Source: Desulfurococcales archaeon (GTDB lineage: Archaea > Thermoproteota > Thermoprotei_A > Sulfolobales > Desulfurococcaceae). From it: 8,007 bases of DNA. The DNA lies in contig JALWQP010000025.1 in NCBI GenBank assembly GCA_027083045.1, positions 1 to 8,007 on the forward strand. Reading direction: 5' to 3'. The notes under the pieces were generated by a model. The model saw nothing but the letters and a program-made list of their open reading frames with translations, did no database searches and was not told the origin of the DNA. The stretch's first letter is position 1; each line of letters starts with the position of its first letter. Position numbers and translations under genes: made by a program. Below, piece after piece: positions 1-6,218 of the stretch.

Positions 1-490
1 ATAGGAAGTCGTGGCCACGCTCTGCTGCTCCGCTGAGGGCCTGGAATCCGATATCGAAGGTGCCTCCGTCTCCTCCAAAGATCACTACGTCTACGTGTTC
101 GTAGGGTAGTCTGCCGGTTTTCTTGAGCGCTTTGATAGCGGCCTCGACCCCGCTACCCGTCGAGGCGGCGTTCTCGAAAGCGTTGTGTATCCATGGTACT
201 GCCCAGCTGGTGTATGGGAAGATGGTTGTCGCTACTTCAAGGCATCCGGTAGCGTTGACGACTATTGTCGGGCCTCTGAACGCGAAGCTGGCCAGCTTGA
301 CTATTATAGGGGCTGCACAGCCTGCACATAGCCTGTGGCCGGGTAGTAGCGCTGGCCTCTTCTGCTCTGCGAGCTGTCTCGGGTTCAGTATTAGCGGTAA
401 CTCGCCTTTCCAGCCGGGCTCGAATATCCATAGCTTATACGCGGGCTCTCCCCTCTTGATCGGGACCTGGGGTAGGGTCTGCTTGGGCAT
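1..490 (-). CDS. porB: Pyruvate:ferredoxin oxidoreductase beta subunit, N-terminal part (cut by window edge)
   Basis: The beta subunit binds thiamine pyrophosphate (TPP) and one 4Fe-4S cluster in the cytoplasmic complex that oxidises pyruvate to acetyl-CoA, CO2 and reduced ferredoxin. I translated 163 codons from ATG at 490; the frame stays open to the left edge, so the C-terminus and stop lie outside. Visible family marks are LCAGCA (C55, C58), GCLEV (C83) and the TPP-binding stretch GGDGGTFDIG at residues 139-148. The fourth cluster cysteine is expected in the missing part. The start is supported by GGAGGTG at 500-506, nine bases upstream. About 50 residues precede the first cysteine pair, more than I recall for Pyrococcus PorB. 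It is the last gene of the por operon seen here, 19 bases after porA. A sister enzyme for branched 2-oxoacids (VorB) is the main alternative; the motifs fit PorB. Confidence 0.93.
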   Translation of the reverse strand, partial: MPKQTLPQVPIKRGEPAYKLWIFEPGWKGELPLILNPRQLAEQKRPALLPGHRLCAGCAAPIIVKLASFAFRGPTIVVNATGCLEVATTIFPYTSWAVPWIHNAFENAASTGSGVEAAIKALKKTGRLPYEHVDVVIFGGDGGTFDIGFQALSGAAERGHDFL

Positions 491-509
491 GTCTCAATAC
501 ACCTCCTTC

Positions 510-1772
510 TTACTCTCTTACACCTAGGAATCTGAGCTTCTCCTTCACTTCTCCGGTCTTGGCTATCTCGAGGAGCTCCATGAACATCTTCTCGATCATC
601 TCTGGCGGGGCGTCTCTGCCTCCTAGGCCGTAGACGTAGTTGACTAGTAGCGGCCTCTCCTTGAGATCGTATAGTGCTGTGCTTATGTCGAGGAAGCTTG
701 GACCATAGCTTCCGAAGCTTATTCCGCGGTCCATGACACCTACTACTTTGACGCCTTTCAGTAGCTCTGCTAGCTCTTTGTGCGGGAATGGCCTGAACAG
801 CCTTATCCTGATAGTGCCTACCTTGTAGCCCCTGTTCCTCAGCTTCTTCACTATGTGCCTCACGGTTCCGCCTGTGCTTCCCAGCACGGTTACTACTACG
901 TCGGCGTCTTCTACGCCGTATGGTACTAGTACGCCGTCACCGTACTTTCTCCCGGTTAGCTCGTACCATTTCTCATTTACCTCCCTGACCACTTCTGGGA
1001 CGCGCTTCATCGCCTCGATCTGGTGCATCTTGTGCTCGTAGTAGTAGTCATAAAGGTCTAGTGGTCCGAAGCTTAGTGGCTTGGCGGGATTGAGTATTAA
1101 TGGTACTTCTTCGTCGAAGTAGTCAACTTTTACCTTGGGGTAGGTCTTCCTGTAACCGCCTAGGAACTTGTGTACTTCCTCGTCGGGTAGCATCCTGATG
1201 TTCTCGAGGGTGTGGCTTAGGAAGAACCCGTCCAGGTTGACTGCTACTGGTAGGAGTACTCTTTCGTCCTCCGCTATCTTGAATGCCTGTATGGTTGTAT
1301 CGTAGGCTTCCTGTACGTTCTCGACGAAGATCTGTATCCATCCACTGTCCCTCATACCATATGCATCGCCGTGATCGTTGTGTATGTTGATGGGTGCGGA
1401 TAATGCACGGTTAGCTACTGCTAGCACTATCGGGAGCCTTAGACTCGCAGCGATGTAGAGTATCTCCCACATCAGTGCAAGGCCGTTGGCTGCTGTGGCT
1501 GTGAATGCTCGTGCACCCGCCGCGGCTGCGCCGACACATGCGCTCATAGCGCTGTGCTCGCTCTCTACCGGGACGAATTCTGTGTGTACTTCGCCGTTGG
1601 CCACGAACTCTGAGAACTTCTCGACAATGATTGTCTGGGGTGTGATTGGGTATGCAGCCACTACGTCTACAAGGCTCTGCTTGGCGGCATAGGCTACTGC
1701 TTCGTCACCGTTAACAGTCATAAGGATCTGTTTCTCAGGGGGGATCTTGGGGGTTTTGATTGCTTCAGTCAT
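510..1772 (-). CDS. porA: Pyruvate:ferredoxin oxidoreductase alpha subunit
   Basis: The 420-residue alpha subunit pairs with beta to form the TPP active site of the cytoplasmic 2-oxoacid:ferredoxin oxidoreductase. The N-terminal pyrimidine-binding domain shows YPITPQT (41-47), the SEHSAM stretch (71-76) and the substrate-side segment ANRALSAPINIHNDHGD (120-136) followed by RDSGW (141-145). The C-terminal domain II runs from about residue 285 and includes VLGSTGGTVRHIV and the RLFRPFPHKEL segment. The length is usual for archaeal four-subunit enzymes. The ATG at 1772 follows GGAGGTG (1780-1786) by seven bases; the ATG four bases upstream, at 1776, is out of frame and stops after three codons. 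The gene lies 22 bases after porD and 19 before porB, clearly one operon. The NRALSAP...NDH segment argues for pyruvate over branched-chain 2-oxoacid specificity, but this is from memory of the families. Confidence 0.95.
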   Translation of the reverse strand: MTEAIKTPKIPPEKQILMTVNGDEAVAYAAKQSLVDVVAAYPITPQTIIVEKFSEFVANGEVHTEFVPVESEHSAMSACVGAAAAGARAFTATAANGLALMWEILYIAASLRLPIVLAVANRALSAPINIHNDHGDAYGMRDSGWIQIFVENVQEAYDTTIQAFKIAEDERVLLPVAVNLDGFFLSHTLENIRMLPDEEVHKFLGGYRKTYPKVKVDYFDEEVPLILNPAKPLSFGPLDLYDYYYEHKMHQIEAMKRVPEVVREVNEKWYELTGRKYGDGVLVPYGVEDADVVVTVLGSTGGTVRHIVKKLRNRGYKVGTIRIRLFRPFPHKELAELLKGVKVVGVMDRGISFGSYGPSFLDISTALYDLKERPLLVNYVYGLGGRDAPPEMIEKMFMELLEIAKTGEVKEKLRFLGVRE

Positions 1773-1794
1773 ACATGTACACCTCCGGGGGATC

Positions 1795-2073
1795 TTACTC
1801 GGTGGGTTCGGGCTCCATTGTTATTGCTTTAACCGGGCACTCGTGGGCACAGAGGCCACAGCCCTTACAGTAGTCGTAATTGATGATTATCTTCTCCCCG
1901 TCCCAGATCACGGCCATGTCCGGGCAGTATATCCAGCACAACATACACTTGACGCACTTGCTGTGATCCACAACGGGTCTCAGCGCTCTCCAGTCACCGG
2001 TCTTGTAGTCAGTTGATAGTCTGAAGGGTACGGCTCCAATGGGGAGTTCTTTATAGCCACGTAGCTCGGCCAT
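1795..2073 (-). CDS. porD: Pyruvate:ferredoxin oxidoreductase delta subunit (2x[4Fe-4S] ferredoxin-like)
   Basis: This 92-residue ferredoxin-like subunit relays electrons from the TPP site toward external ferredoxin. Two complete 4Fe-4S motifs are visible. The first is C40-x2-C43-x2-C46-x3-C50-P and the second C69-x2-C72-x2-C75-x3-C79-P. The N-terminal 35 residues (MAELRGYKELPIGAV... then WRALRPVVD) are the docking tail typical of archaeal PorD. The ATG at 2073 lies only four bases after the porG stop. Its GGAGGTG ribosome site (2081-2087) sits inside the last codons of porG, so the two are translationally linked. VorD is a close relative, and the call rests partly on operon context. Confidence 0.94.
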   Translation of the reverse strand: MAELRGYKELPIGAVPFRLSTDYKTGDWRALRPVVDHSKCVKCMLCWIYCPDMAVIWDGEKIIINYDYCKGCGLCAHECPVKAITMEPEPTE

Positions 2074-2077
2074 CGAG

Positions 2078-2641
2078 TCACACCTCCCGGGCTAACTCAT
2101 ATGCTTTCTTTACGAGCTCGATGTTCTTCTCGGCCAGTGGGCCTGGGAATCTCTTCTTAATCGCCTCCTCAAGGCTCTCCCAGCTGATAAGCTTTGATGC
2201 TTTGAGGAGAGCACCGATCATGGCGGTGTTGGTGATCGGTCTCTTGAGGATATCGAGCGCTAGCTTTGTCGCCGGGGTTATATAGACCTTGTACTCGCCC
2301 TTACTAATACCTATACTATTATATAGCTTCTCAATGTCACCCTCGTAGTTAACAACGATAATCCCTCCCTTCTTGAGGCCCTGTGTAACATTAACGCTCT
2401 TCAACAAGGTAGGGTCCAGTACAACCACAATGTCAGGCTCATAGACCATGCTGTGGATCTCGATCGGCTCTTCGCTGATCCTAGTAAACGCTAGAACTGG
2501 CGCACCGCTTCTCTCAGGACCAAACGCCGGGAAGCTCTGGACATGTTTGCCATCAATAGCTGCGGCCATTGCGAGAATGTTCGACGCGGTCCAGGCACCC
2601 TGGCCTCCTCTCCCATGCCAACGAACCTCGAGCATAGACAT
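2078..2641 (-). CDS. porG: Pyruvate:ferredoxin oxidoreductase gamma subunit
   Basis: This is the 187-residue gamma subunit of the four-subunit oxidoreductase and the first gene of the operon (porG-porD-porA-porB). The family start RWHGRGGQGA (residues 7-16) and the FPAFGPERSGAPVLAFTRI block (about 37-55) are both present. The C-terminal part has NTAMIGALLKA, also typical. Two in-frame ATGs exist, at 2641 and 2635. I chose 2641 because a ribosome-site-like GGGGATGATC (2646-2655) ends four bases upstream. In most archaea gamma and delta are shared or duplicated between pyruvate and branched-chain enzymes; no second set is visible in the window. Transcription presumably starts in the AT-rich region upstream, which holds a perfect inverted repeat. 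Confidence 0.94.
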   Translation of the reverse strand: MSMLEVRWHGRGGQGAWTASNILAMAAAIDGKHVQSFPAFGPERSGAPVLAFTRISEEPIEIHSMVYEPDIVVVLDPTLLKSVNVTQGLKKGGIIVVNYEGDIEKLYNSIGISKGEYKVYITPATKLALDILKRPITNTAMIGALLKASKLISWESLEEAIKKRFPGPLAEKNIELVKKAYELAREV

Positions 2642-2645
2642 AACA

Positions 2646-2655
2646 GATCATCCCC
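2646..2655 (-). promoter_or_regulatory. Ribosome binding site of porG
   Basis: The minus strand reads GGGGATGATC, an 8/10 match to GGAGGTGATC, the complement of the archaeal 16S 3' end. It ends four bases before the ATG at 2641, which favours that start over the in-frame ATG six bases downstream. Confidence 0.6.
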
Positions 2656-2663
2656 ATATCTCC

Positions 2664-2725
2664 TAAGAATGCTTTCCTCTCACTCATAACGAGAGTATGA
2701 TAAACGCTAGATAAAAGCATTCTTA
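2664..2725. repeat. Perfect 12-bp inverted repeat with nested 5-bp repeat, upstream of porG
   Basis: TAAGAATGCTTT at 2664-2675 is exactly complementary to AAAGCATTCTTA at 2714-2725, with 38 bases between. Inside lies a second inverted pair, CTCTC (2677-2681) and GAGAG (2691-2695). The distal arm overlaps the best TATA-like box for the por operon, CTTTTATC on the minus strand (2710-2717). The arrangement suits either two regulator-binding sites flanking the start region or a folded leader, if transcription begins further upstream. The repeat is read directly; its role is inference. Confidence 0.7.
2710..2725 (-). promoter_or_regulatory. Candidate por operon promoter (TATA-like box)
   Basis: The minus strand has CTTTTATC at 2717-2710. 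Archaeal transcripts usually start about 25 bases downstream of the box, here near 2690, giving a leader of roughly 45-50 bases before porG. Other AT-rich stretches around 2740-2800 could also serve, so the assignment is weak. Confidence 0.35.
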
Positions 2726-2838
2726 CGTTCGGCGTGTTTGTTTCAGCTATTAAAAACTAGTAAAGTACTGTTATTAATTGAGTCATTAAATATTGTCCCG
2801 AGATCTTTTATACACGGATTTTTTTATCACAACCATAT

Positions 2839-2877
2839 TAAGGTTATATGCTTCGCAGAAAAATAAGGTTATATATG
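2839..2877 (+). promoter_or_regulatory. Candidate importer promoter with duplicated TAAGGTTATAT element
   Basis: TAAGGTTATAT occurs at 2839-2849 and again at 2864-2874, 25 bases apart. The second copy continues as TTATATATG, a good archaeal TATA-box match with an A-rich stretch in front (2860-2866), and predicts a start near 2895-2900. That gives a leader of about 40 bases ending in the GGGGGAG ribosome site. The first copy may be a second promoter or a binding site. Other TATA-like tracts nearby (2884-2890, 2900-2908) keep this uncertain. Confidence 0.5.
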
Positions 2878-2936
2878 CAGTGCTATAATATTATTAAATG
2901 TATTTAAAAAGTATACCACTTAAGGGGGAGAATTGT

Positions 2937-4424
2937 ATGAATTACTATAAGGCTGCATCTAAAGTAGCGGCTTATATTATTATCGCCGTAATCATTACTG
3001 CGATCGTCGTTGGAGCGGGAACATACTTTGCAACAAGAACCTCTCCTAAAACCGTTACGGTGCCCACTACAATAATAAAGACCGTTCCTCCAACAGCAAC
3101 ATCTCCTCTAACCACCACAACCACAACCGTGACCGGACTACCAAAACAAATAACATTCTACACCTGGTGGGCTGGTCTAGAGAAGTTCGCTATCGATAAA
3201 TTGATCAGCGCCTTTGAGCAGAAGTATGGGATCAAGGTGGTGAAGACCGCTGTCCCAGGCGGTGCTGGCGTTAACGCCAAGTTCGCTATCCTTGCCCTTA
3301 TAATGGCGGGTAAGCCGCCAGCAGCGTTCCAGGTACACGCTTCTGCTGAGCAGATTAGCTACTTCATGTCTGCTGTTAACCATGTTAATAGCTTCGTCGA
3401 TATGACTGATATAGCCAAGGAGATAGGCCTATATAACACGCCCGCAGCTAATGCGGCAATGTTATCAGGCCATCTATACGCCCTACCCGTAGATATCCAT
3501 AGGGCAAATCTGCTATACATCAACATACATGTACTGAAGAAATACAACCTGCCTATACCCAAAACACTTGACCAGCTAATAAATGATGCGAAAGTGCTTG
3601 AGCAGCACGGAGTACCCGCATTCCTACAGGCTGGCGCCGACCAGTTCACCGTAGCAATGCTATGGACACAGATATTCCTGGCCGTCGCTGGTCCTACAAA
3701 ATACATAGAGTTCATGTACGGTACACTTAGCCCTGACGACCCATCGATACAGAAAGCTACACAGATATTCTTAGAGCTAGTTAAGACGTTTCCACCGAAC
3801 TGGATGAGCCTCGATTGGACATCTGCGGTTGCAGCCCTTGTTAAGGGAGAAGGCGCCTTTGTAGTCGATGGAGACTGGGTGACAGGTTTGCTATACAACG
3901 TGTATCCGAAGGTAGTACTGAGCCCTGTTGACGATATTAAGCCCAACACGGACATTGTCGTAGAGCCATTCCCAGGCACACAGGGTATATACAGCCTCGT
4001 CATAGACTGTGTCATGGTGCCCAAGGGACCACAGCAGCAGGGCGGTGTCCTCTTCGCCAAGTTCTTTGCATCCAGGCAGGGACAGGAGATCTTCAACCCC
4101 TACAAGGGCTCCATAGCGACATATCCAGACATTCCAACAAACATATACCCGACAGAAGCCCAGAAGTGGGAAGTTAAACAGTATGGTAGCGCAAAGGCAT
4201 ACGTTTATGCACTAATACATGGAGGCTTATTCGATGATGTATGGCAGAAGTTCCTACAATCATCAATACTACTGGCTCAGACAGGCAACACGCAGTTATG
4301 GTACAATATGATCAAGTGGGCCCTGCAGCAGGAGTATAAGGAGTGGTCAGAGAGCGGAATGTTCATGGGAAGCTATGAGCACCCGTTCGCCGGATACTTA
4401 CCTCCTTGGGCTAAGAAGTCCTAA
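2937..4424 (+). CDS. Sugar ABC importer, extracellular substrate-binding protein (family 1, glucose/mannose-like)
   Basis: The 495-residue protein captures a carbohydrate outside the membrane and delivers it to the permeases downstream. Residues 11-29 form one hydrophobic segment, residues 34-67 a Thr/Pro-rich linker, and the rest a two-lobed family 1 binding domain starting at ITFYTWW. There is no lipobox cysteine, so it is probably held by the N-terminal helix or by a processed pilin-like leader, as in Sulfolobus sugar-binding proteins. The stretches WWAG...AVPGGAGVNAK (77-115) and AGKPPAAFQVHA (124-135) resemble GtsA/GlcS-type glucose or mannose binders from memory, so a hexose is a reasonable guess. 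An in-frame ATG at 2898 exists, but GGGGGAG (2924-2930) six bases before ATG 2937 and the better leader shape favour the later start. Maltose-type oligosaccharides remain possible. Confidence 0.9.
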   Translation: MNYYKAASKVAAYIIIAVIITAIVVGAGTYFATRTSPKTVTVPTTIIKTVPPTATSPLTTTTTTVTGLPKQITFYTWWAGLEKFAIDKLISAFEQKYGIKVVKTAVPGGAGVNAKFAILALIMAGKPPAAFQVHASAEQISYFMSAVNHVNSFVDMTDIAKEIGLYNTPAANAAMLSGHLYALPVDIHRANLLYINIHVLKKYNLPIPKTLDQLINDAKVLEQHGVPAFLQAGADQFTVAMLWTQIFLAVAGPTKYIEFMYGTLSPDDPSIQKATQIFLELVKTFPPNWMSLDWTSAVAALVKGEGAFVVDGDWVTGLLYNVYPKVVLSPVDDIKPNTDIVVEPFPGTQGIYSLVIDCVMVPKGPQQQGGVLFAKFFASRQGQEIFNPYKGSIATYPDIPTNIYPTEAQKWEVKQYGSAKAYVYALIHGGLFDDVWQKFLQSSILLAQTGNTQLWYNMIKWALQQEYKEWSESGMFMGSYEHPFAGYLPPWAKKS

Positions 4425-4436
4425 ACCCAAATTCTA

Positions 4437-4441
4437 TTTTT
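4437..4441 (+). terminator. Possible partial terminator between binding protein and permease genes
   Basis: A TTTTT run within CTATTTTTCC lies 13 bases after the binding-protein stop, in the 51-base gap before the first permease. Archaeal RNA polymerase often ends at short T runs, and such a site would give more binding protein than permease. This is weak evidence on its own. Confidence 0.3.
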
Positions 4442-4475
4442 CCCCAAACCTAATACATTCAATAGGTGAGCAGAT

Positions 4476-5336
4476 ATGCAGATGAGTCTTAAGATGTTTT
4501 TCGTGTTTTTCCTCCCGGCCCTAGTGTTTGGAGCCTTACTTTACTACGGAGTATTTTGGAACATCTACATTGCTCTAACGAATTATTCGCTCCTACACCC
4601 TGTCCCAGAGTTTACGGGGCTGTATAGTTTTATGGTTCTATTCAATGACTATGAGTTCCAGATGGCTTTTGAGCGGACGATGCTATGGGTAGCCGTCCTC
4701 GTCGTCCTAGGAAATATTGTGGGATTACTGATAGCAACAGCAATATTTCAGCTCGAGAACCCGAAACTACGAAATGCATTGACTGCTTTCTTCGTATATC
4801 CTATGAGCTTATCAATGATCGTCGTCGGCATCATGTGGAGGTGGATCTTTGATCCATATAAGGGAATAGATGTTGTGTTGAAGGGGCTTGGTATTGGGAG
4901 CATTGACTGGCTCACAGGCTACAACGCGTTCTGGAGCCTATCCCTGGTCTCGGTATGGGTTTATGCAGGCTTCTCTGCCATGCTATACCTCGCCGCCTTC
5001 TACAACGTCGATAGATCCATTATTGAGAGCGCAATGGTTGATGGTGCAGACACCTTCACGATTATGACACGTATAGTCATACCCAACTCTAGGCAGGGGT
5101 TATTGATCTCAACGATCTTCCTTGCGCTCTTCGCCATCCAGATGTTTGCCTTGCCTTACGCTGTGTTATTCTTAAATCCTTTCACAGAGACTATGGTGAT
5201 GTATGTCTACAATAAGTTCGTCTCACAATACTTCTTCCTTGCATCTGCTGCCGCAATAATCATAATAGTTGTATCAGCATTCATAGTGATACCATACGCT
5301 ATGTATGGGCTTAAGAAGTGGATTGTGAGGAGGTGA
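4476..5336 (+). CDS. Sugar ABC importer permease, MalF/UgpA type
   Basis: This 286-residue inner subunit forms half of the membrane channel for the imported sugar. Hydrophobic segments are visible around residues 7-25, 70-92, 103-123, 152-175, 208-232 and 255-275, giving about six membrane spans. The cytoplasmic EAA loop that docks on the ATPase is ESAMVDGADTFTIMTRIVIP (184-203), with the expected D189-G190 and P203. The ATG at 4476 follows GGTGAG (4465-4470) by five bases; a second in-frame ATG two codons later is possible. It lies 51 bases after the binding-protein gene and 6 before the second permease, so they form one transcription unit. GlcT-like or MalF-like naming cannot be settled here. 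Confidence 0.92.
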   Translation: MQMSLKMFFVFFLPALVFGALLYYGVFWNIYIALTNYSLLHPVPEFTGLYSFMVLFNDYEFQMAFERTMLWVAVLVVLGNIVGLLIATAIFQLENPKLRNALTAFFVYPMSLSMIVVGIMWRWIFDPYKGIDVVLKGLGIGSIDWLTGYNAFWSLSLVSVWVYAGFSAMLYLAAFYNVDRSIIESAMVDGADTFTIMTRIVIPNSRQGLLISTIFLALFAIQMFALPYAVLFLNPFTETMVMYVYNKFVSQYFFLASAAAIIIIVVSAFIVIPYAMYGLKKWIVRR

Positions 5337-5342
5337 GGAGAT

Positions 5343-6161
5343 GTGAGGTGGAATTTAGTCTACTCTATTGTTGTGATAATAGTGCTCGGAATTATTTGGA
5401 TCTTTCCAGTTTATTCACTAATCCTAGGATCGATAAAATCGCTGAGCGAAGTAATGAATACACCAATATACGTCCCCCCTAAACAGGTTGATCTAACAAC
5501 TATAGCCGAGGTAGCCAATGAACTCAAGATCCCGTTAGCTAATACGGCAATTGTTGTCATACCAGTAGCAGTCTTGTCAACAGTATTTGGTATGCTCGCC
5601 GCCTATGCCATCATTAGAAGACAGTCAAAGCTAAGCGATACGTTGATGTTGTTAGTGGCAATAGCAACCTATACACCATATCAGGCCCTCCTAGTTCCAT
5701 TTGTACAGATCGTAAGGTCTTTCGGCTTGTATAATACTCTTCCTGGCATAGCTCTTGGGTTCTTAATATACTATACACCTATGGCTGCCCTGCTAATGGT
5801 GATCTTCATGTCAGTAATACCCAGAGATCTTATAGAGGCTGCAGTCGTTGATGGCGCTGGAGAATTCAGTATATTCCGGAGAGTGGTATTACCCGTTCTC
5901 GGCCCTGGGATCGTTTCGACCCTGATCTTCATATTGATCGTCTCTTGGAATAACTTCTTCATACCATTGATTCTTACAAGAGGGTACAATAAGTTTATAA
6001 CATTAAAGATATTCAGTTATGTTGGGCAGAGCGGCACATTCTATAATAGAATGTTTGCAGCCGCTCTCGTTGGTTCTCTGCCGCCACTAATAATATTCAT
6101 ATTCTTAGGGAGATACTTTATGAAAGGATTAATGGCGTTGGGAACTGGTACTAAAGCCTGA
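5343..6161 (+). CDS. Sugar ABC importer permease, MalG/UgpE type
   Basis: This is the partner 272-residue permease. About six membrane spans are visible, the first at residues 6-29 followed by the usual SLSEVMNTPIYVPP loop of MalG-type subunits. The EAA loop is EAAVVDGAGEFSIFRRVVLP (165-184). The start is GTG at 5343, six bases after a strong GGAGGTGA (5329-5336) that contains the stop codon of the previous gene. An ATG two bases upstream (5341) is followed immediately by TGA and cannot encode the protein. The gene ends 57 bases before the oppositely oriented ATPase gene. Confidence 0.92.
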   Translation: MRWNLVYSIVVIIVLGIIWIFPVYSLILGSIKSLSEVMNTPIYVPPKQVDLTTIAEVANELKIPLANTAIVVIPVAVLSTVFGMLAAYAIIRRQSKLSDTLMLLVAIATYTPYQALLVPFVQIVRSFGLYNTLPGIALGFLIYYTPMAALLMVIFMSVIPRDLIEAAVVDGAGEFSIFRRVVLPVLGPGIVSTLIFILIVSWNNFFIPLILTRGYNKFITLKIFSYVGQSGTFYNRMFAAALVGSLPPLIIFIFLGRYFMKGLMALGTGTKA

Positions 6162-6163
6162 CC

Positions 6164-6168
6164 AAAAA
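6164..6168 (-). terminator. Possible terminator of the ATPase gene
   Basis: In the 57-base gap between the converging permease and ATPase genes, the minus strand has a T5 run (TATTTTTGG), about 50 bases after the ATPase stop. On the plus strand only a T4 run (6182-6185) is visible for the permease transcript. No stable hairpin was seen, which is normal for archaeal termination. Confidence 0.3.
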
Positions 6169-6218
6169 TACATTTATAGCCTTTTATCAATGAATCTTAG
6201 GAAGAATAATGTAAAAGC

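Noticed and set aside
123..527. 134-codon plus-strand open frame opposite porB
   Set aside because: It lies antisense to an unmistakable porB with intact catalytic motifs; the composition reads as a shadow and there is no ribosome site.
2758..2770. AGTA-AAG-TACT, considered as a relative of the ATPase palindrome
   Set aside because: Only four bases pair on each side, and the half-site spacing differs from TTTAGTAC-ATT-GTACTAAA, so it is not convincing as the same site.
3359..4096. 245-codon minus-strand open frame inside the binding-protein gene
   Set aside because: It is long, but antisense to a clear binding-protein domain, rich in Cys, Ser and Thr as shadows often are, and has no recognisable motif.
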